Origin: Pseudomonadota bacterium
GTDB lineage: Bacteria; Pseudomonadota; Gammaproteobacteria; Burkholderiales; Burkholderiaceae_C
DNA: 15,954 nt
Reading direction: 5' to 3'
Assembly: GCA_023418355.1 (NCBI GenBank)
Contig: JAEZZU010000277.1
Location: 1-15,954 of the forward strand
Shown: in pieces, positions 12,989 to 15,954 of the stretch
Position numbering within the stretch: the stretch's first letter is position 1
How the letters are laid out: each line of letters begins with the position of its first letter
Position numbers and translations under genes: made by a program
The notes under the pieces: model-generated
Seen by the model: the letters and a program-made list of their open reading frames with translations, nothing else
The model's database searches: none
What the model was told of the DNA's origin: nothing

Positions 12989-14206
12989 ATGACGACGCTG
13001 GGAACGCCTTTATCTGCCAACGCCACCAAGGTCATGCTGCTGGGCAGCGGCGAGCTGGGCAAGGAAGTGCTGATTGCGCTGCAGCGCCTGGGCGTGGAAA
13101 CCATTGCCGTGGACCGCTATGAGCACGCACCCGGCCAGCAGGTGGCCCACCATGCGCGCACCATCACCATGAGTGACCCGGCGCAGCTCAAGGCGCTGAT
13201 CGAAGAGGTCAAGCCCGACCTCGTCGTGCCCGAGATTGAAGCCATTGCCACGCCCATGCTGGAAGAGCTGGAAGCCGCTGGCGTGATCACCTGCATTCCC
13301 ACGGCCCGTGCCGCACGTCTGACCATGGACCGCGAAGGCATTCGCCGCCTCGCCGCTGAAACCTTGGGCCTGCCCACCAGCCCCTACCGCTTCTGTGATT
13401 CCCTGCAAGAGCTGCAGGCCGCCATTGACGGTACAGATGGCCAGCCTGCCATTGGCTACCCCTGTGTGGTCAAGCCGGTGATGAGCAGCTCGGGCAAGGG
13501 CCAGAGCAAGATCGACGGCCCTGCCGAAGTAGCCAAGGCCTGGGACTACGCCATGGCAGGCGGTCGCGTGGCCAAGGGGCGTGTGATCGTGGAAGGCTTT
13601 ATCGACTTTGACTACGAAATCACCCAGCTGACCGTGCGCGCCAAGGGCAAGGACGGGCAGATCGCAACGCATTTCTGTGACCCCGTAGGCCATATCCAGC
13701 AGTCCGGCGACTATGTGGAAAGCTGGCAGCCGCACCCCATGCACCCGGCAGCGCTGGAGAAGTCCCGCCAGATTGCCAAGGCCGTGACCGATAACCTCGG
13801 CGGTCTGGGGCTGTTTGGTGTAGAGCTGTTTGTGAAGGGTGAGCAGGTCTGGTTCAGCGAAGTTTCTCCCCGTCCACACGACACGGGGCTGGTGACGCTG
13901 TGCACACAGTGGCAGTCCGAGTTTGAGCTGCATGCGCGTGCCATTCTGGGGCTGCCTGTGGATGCCAGCCTGCGCAACCCCGGCGCCAGCGCTGTGATCT
14001 ATGGCGGCCAGGATGCCGAGGGGCTGGTGTTTGATGGCGTGGATGAAGCGCTGGCGATTGAAGGCACGGACCTGCGCCTGTTTGGCAAGCCCGAAGCCTT
14101 TGTGAAGCGCCGCATGGGCGTGGCACTGGCACGCGCTGCCGATGTGGACACCGCACGTGGCAATGCCAAGCTGGCGGCCGGCAAGGTCAAGCCTCGAAAG
14201 CCTTAA
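12989..14206 (+). CDS. purT: Formate-dependent phosphoribosylglycinamide formyltransferase
   Basis: PurT uses ATP and formate to convert glycinamide ribonucleotide into formyl-GAR, the third step of purine synthesis, replacing the folate-dependent PurN reaction. It is a cytoplasmic ATP-grasp enzyme. The 405 residues show GSGELGKE at 19-26, ATP-binding KPVMSSSGKGQS at 162-173 and the metal-binding SEVSPRPHDTG, with Glu291 first after the serine. The C-terminal LFGKPEAFVKRRMGVALA is also typical. The start ATG 12989 follows a purine-rich GGGACGAGAA; the frame is open far upstream inside the preceding gene, but family homology begins only here. The stop codon is embedded in palindromic repeat C. 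Confidence 0.95.
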   Translation: MTTLGTPLSANATKVMLLGSGELGKEVLIALQRLGVETIAVDRYEHAPGQQVAHHARTITMSDPAQLKALIEEVKPDLVVPEIEAIATPMLEELEAAGVITCIPTARAARLTMDREGIRRLAAETLGLPTSPYRFCDSLQELQAAIDGTDGQPAIGYPCVVKPVMSSSGKGQSKIDGPAEVAKAWDYAMAGGRVAKGRVIVEGFIDFDYEITQLTVRAKGKDGQIATHFCDPVGHIQQSGDYVESWQPHPMHPAALEKSRQIAKAVTDNLGGLGLFGVELFVKGEQVWFSEVSPRPHDTGLVTLCTQWQSEFELHARAILGLPVDASLRNPGASAVIYGGQDAEGLVFDGVDEALAIEGTDLRLFGKPEAFVKRRMGVALARAADVDTARGNAKLAAGKVKPRKP

Positions 14207-14253
14207 ATTGATAGCTGCCAGCGCAGAGCTGATAAGCGCTGGAAGCCAAAAAG
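14205..14253 (+). repeat. AGCGCT-type intergenic palindromic repeat, copy C
   Basis: Starts within the purT stop codon with AAATTGATAGCTG (14205-14217) and contains GATAAGCGCT (14231-14240), in the same register as copy B in opposite orientation. Left half GCTGCCAGCGC and right half AGCGCTGGAAGCC are imperfect inverted repeats. It sits between purT and the terminator. Confidence 0.75.
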
Positions 14254-14260
14254 ACCATAA

Positions 14261-14293
14261 AAAAACGCTGCCGGATGAGGGCAGCGTTTTTTT
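14261..14293. terminator. Bidirectional terminator between purT and the mscS-type gene
   Basis: Stem AAAAACGCTGCC / GGCAGCGTTTTT (14261-14272, 14280-14291) with a 7-nt loop. The A and T runs flank it symmetrically, so it can stop the converging purT (+) and mscS-type (-) transcripts. Confidence 0.88.
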
Positions 14294-14305
14294 GTTTCAG
14301 CGGGG

Positions 14306-14989
14306 TCAGGGAATGATGGGTGTGCGTGCCTGCACATTGCTGCCATCGGTTGGTGCCGTATGGATGGGCATGGCGGCTTCAGTGGCACGCAGCACACGGT
14401 GCGATGGCACGGGGGTACCTGCACGCCAGCGGCGCACCACGCGCTGAAAGATCAGGGCATTGGGCACCTGAATCAGCGAGCCGGGCTGCTCGGTGGTCAG
14501 GTCTTCCAGCGTGGTGTAGAGCAGGTTGATATCCACCACGCGGCCCAGCGCGCCGGGCTTTTCGGCTGTGTCCAGCACTTCAATGTGATCGCCCACCCGG
14601 AAGGGGCCTACGGTAAAGATCAGGAAGGCGCAGAACAGGTTGGACAGCACGCTCCAGGCCGCAAAAAATGCCACGGCACCCACGGTGGCAAAGCCTGTAA
14701 AGGCAGACCACAGCACGCCTGCGGAGACGCCCAGACGCTCCAGCACCAGCAGCAAGGCTCCGGCAATGATGAGCCAGCGCACCACGGCATGCACGGGGCG
14801 CAGCAGCTCGTCCGGAAAGTCGTAGTGGTGGCTGGCGCGCAGCACCAGACGCTTGACGAGGCGGTTGAGCAACCAGGCGGTGGCGACGATCAGCAGGATC
14901 TGGATCATGGGAACAATGATTTCGAACCATTCATGCAGCCAGGCTGGCATGTGATGGCGCATGCTGGAAAGACGATCAAGCAAGGTCAC
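14306..14989 (-). CDS. Short MscS-family mechanosensitive channel
   Basis: MscS channels open under membrane tension and release solutes on osmotic down-shock. The 227 residues predict TM1 about 24-43, TM2 about 68-86 and a pore-lining TM3 at 91-126 (GFATVGAVAFFAAWSVLSN). The beta domain follows, with GPFRVGDHIEV, GRVVDINLLYTTLE and IQVPNALIFQRVVRRW. The family average is nearer 280 residues, and here the C-terminal alpha/beta part of the cytoplasmic cage is reduced to about 35 residues. The start is uncertain. GTG 14989 has CAGGAA 9 nt upstream and is preferred. GTG 15010 abuts a hairpin T-tract without a ribosome binding site. ATG 14962 is also possible. It runs in the same direction as lysS but behind the lysS terminator. 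Confidence 0.82.
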   Translation of the reverse strand: MTLLDRLSSMRHHMPAWLHEWFEIIVPMIQILLIVATAWLLNRLVKRLVLRASHHYDFPDELLRPVHAVVRWLIIAGALLLVLERLGVSAGVLWSAFTGFATVGAVAFFAAWSVLSNLFCAFLIFTVGPFRVGDHIEVLDTAEKPGALGRVVDINLLYTTLEDLTTEQPGSLIQVPNALIFQRVVRRWRAGTPVPSHRVLRATEAAMPIHTAPTDGSNVQARTPIIP

Positions 14990-15010
14990 AACGATAAATT
15001 CCTGAGTCAC

Positions 15011-15046
15011 AAAAAGCGTGCAGGCCGCAGGGCAGGTGCTGCACGC
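15011..15046 (-). other. Terminator-like hairpin in front of the mscS-type gene
   Basis: On the minus strand, GCGTGCAG / CTGCACGC form a perfect 8-bp stem (15039-15046 and 15016-15023) with a 15-nt loop, followed at once by five T (15011-15015). It could be a second lysS terminator or a leader hairpin of the mscS-type gene. The remaining 15047-15134 shows no convincing promoter. Confidence 0.5.
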
Positions 15047-15134
15047 AAGCTGGGAAAGCTGGGGTCAATGGTAGCCACTTGCCTTGCGTCACTGAAAGAC
15101 CAAGGACGGTTTTGGGCCTTTGCCCTGCGGCTAA

Positions 15135-15171
15135 GAAAAAAAGGTGCGCCCGGCGCAGCCGGACACACCTT
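15135..15171 (-). terminator. Intrinsic terminator after lysS
   Basis: On the minus strand a 14-bp stem AAGGTGTGTCCGGC / GCCGGGCGCACCTT, with two G-U pairs and loop TGC, runs into a T-tract (15135-15140). It begins 25 nt past the lysS stop. Confidence 0.85.
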
Positions 15172-15196
15172 GTGTGGGGGAGGGCGCTGAAGGCGC

Positions 15197-15954
15197 TCAG
15201 ACCTGTTCGCGGCGCAGGGCAGGGAACAGAATCACGTCGCGGATGCTGGGGCTGTCGGTCAGCAGCATCAGCAGGCGGTCGATACCGATACCGCAGCCAC
15301 CTGTGGGGGGCATGCCGTATTCCAGCGCGCGCACAAAGTCGTGGTCGAAGTACATGGCTTCGTCGTCACCACCGTCCTTGGCAGCCACCTGGGCGTTAAA
15401 GCGTGCGGCCTGATCTTCGGCGTCGTTCAGCTCGGAGAAGCCATTGCCGAATTCGCGGCCGGTGATGTACAGTTCAAAGCGCTCGGTCACTTCGGGGCGC
15501 TGGTCGTTGGCACGCGCCAGGGGCGAGATTTCTGTGGGGTGCTCCATGATGAAGGTGGGGTTCCACAGCTTTTCTTCCACCACTTCTTCGAAGTACAGCA
15601 CCTGCAGGCCAGCCAGCGAACGGGTGGACAGCTTGTCCTTTTCCTCGCTCATGCCCAGTTTCTTCAGCGCATTGATCAGCCAGTCGCGGTTGGTCACGTT
15701 GTCACCGGCTTCGGTGTACTTCACGATGGCTTCAGGGATGGTCAGGCGCTCAAAGGGCTTGGCCAGGTCCACAGGCTTGCCACCGTAGGTGCACTGCAGC
15801 GTGCCCACGGCCTTCATGGCGGCGTCGCGGATCAGCTGCTCGGTGTAGTTCATCAGGTCCTGGTAGTCCCAGTACGTGGCGTAGAACTCCATCATGGTGA
15901 ACTCGGGGTTGTGGCGCACCGAGATACCTTCGTTACGGAAGTTGCGGTTGATCT
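15197..15954 (-). CDS. lysS: Lysyl-tRNA synthetase, C-terminal half (5' part outside window)
   Basis: LysS charges tRNA-Lys with lysine; it is a class II aminoacyl-tRNA synthetase. The window holds 251 codons plus the stop; the full enzyme is about 500 residues. Class II motif 2 is visible at the right edge as NRNFRNEGISVRHNPEFTMM. GREFGNGFSELNDAEDQAARF and motif 3 (GCGIGIDRLLMLLT) come near the C terminus. The protein ends in SIRDVILFPALRREQV. The frame continues beyond the window edge, so the GTG at 15919 is an internal valine, not a start. A strong terminator follows. The identification is secure. Confidence 0.96.
   Translation of the reverse strand, partial: INRNFRNEGISVRHNPEFTMMEFYATYWDYQDLMNYTEQLIRDAAMKAVGTLQCTYGGKPVDLAKPFERLTIPEAIVKYTEAGDNVTNRDWLINALKKLGMSEEKDKLSTRSLAGLQVLYFEEVVEEKLWNPTFIMEHPTEISPLARANDQRPEVTERFELYITGREFGNGFSELNDAEDQAARFNAQVAAKDGGDDEAMYFDHDFVRALEYGMPPTGGCGIGIDRLLMLLTDSPSIRDVILFPALRREQV

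Overview
The window reads as a chromosomal stretch of a betaproteobacterium of the family Comamonadaceae, most likely Comamonas or a close relative. This is inferred from the high-GC coding style, the gene order rnc-era-recO-pdxJ-acpS-nagZ, and several tandem chemoreceptors with E. coli-like tips. No mobile element, CRISPR array, tRNA or rRNA is visible.

Left part (1-6210, all + strand): a housekeeping run. It holds the 3' part of rnc (RNase III), era (ribosome-assembly GTPase with a long N-terminal extension), recO (recombinational repair), pdxJ (vitamin B6 ring closure), acpS (acyl-carrier-protein activation), nagZ (peptidoglycan recycling) and a phosphofructokinase. rnc/era and recO/pdxJ overlap by ATGA, so each pair is probably translationally coupled. 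An intrinsic terminator separates era from recO, and a palindromic repeat separates pdxJ from acpS.

Middle (6211-12350, all + strand): three tandem methyl-accepting chemotaxis proteins, each followed by its own strong terminator, so each is probably transcribed separately. By my count they are co-linear, exactly 512 residues each from the start Met to the FN(L/V/I)G motif. After that come Ala/Pro/Lys-rich tails of 68, 100 and 84 residues, all ending in DWETF, a variant of the NWETF tether for CheR/CheB. The second gene has an excellent sigma-28 (FliA) promoter. The third has a long, differently built upstream region with a possible Fur box. No other che or flagellar genes are in view.

Right part (12351-15954): a 160-residue protein of unknown function that resembles a degraded PD-(D/E)XK nuclease fold, then purT (formate-dependent purine synthesis). 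These converge on a minus-strand pair: a short MscS-type mechanosensitive channel and the 3' half of lysS (lysyl-tRNA synthetase). A bidirectional terminator lies between purT and the channel gene.

Two non-coding themes cross the window. First, three intergenic copies of one AGCGCT-centred palindromic repeat family (about 3467-3551, 12355-12403, 14205-14253). Second, terminator-like hairpins with T-tracts placed just before the start codons of recO, chemoreceptor 1, chemoreceptor 2 and the mscS-type gene. They could be leader attenuators or simply terminators packed tightly against the next gene.
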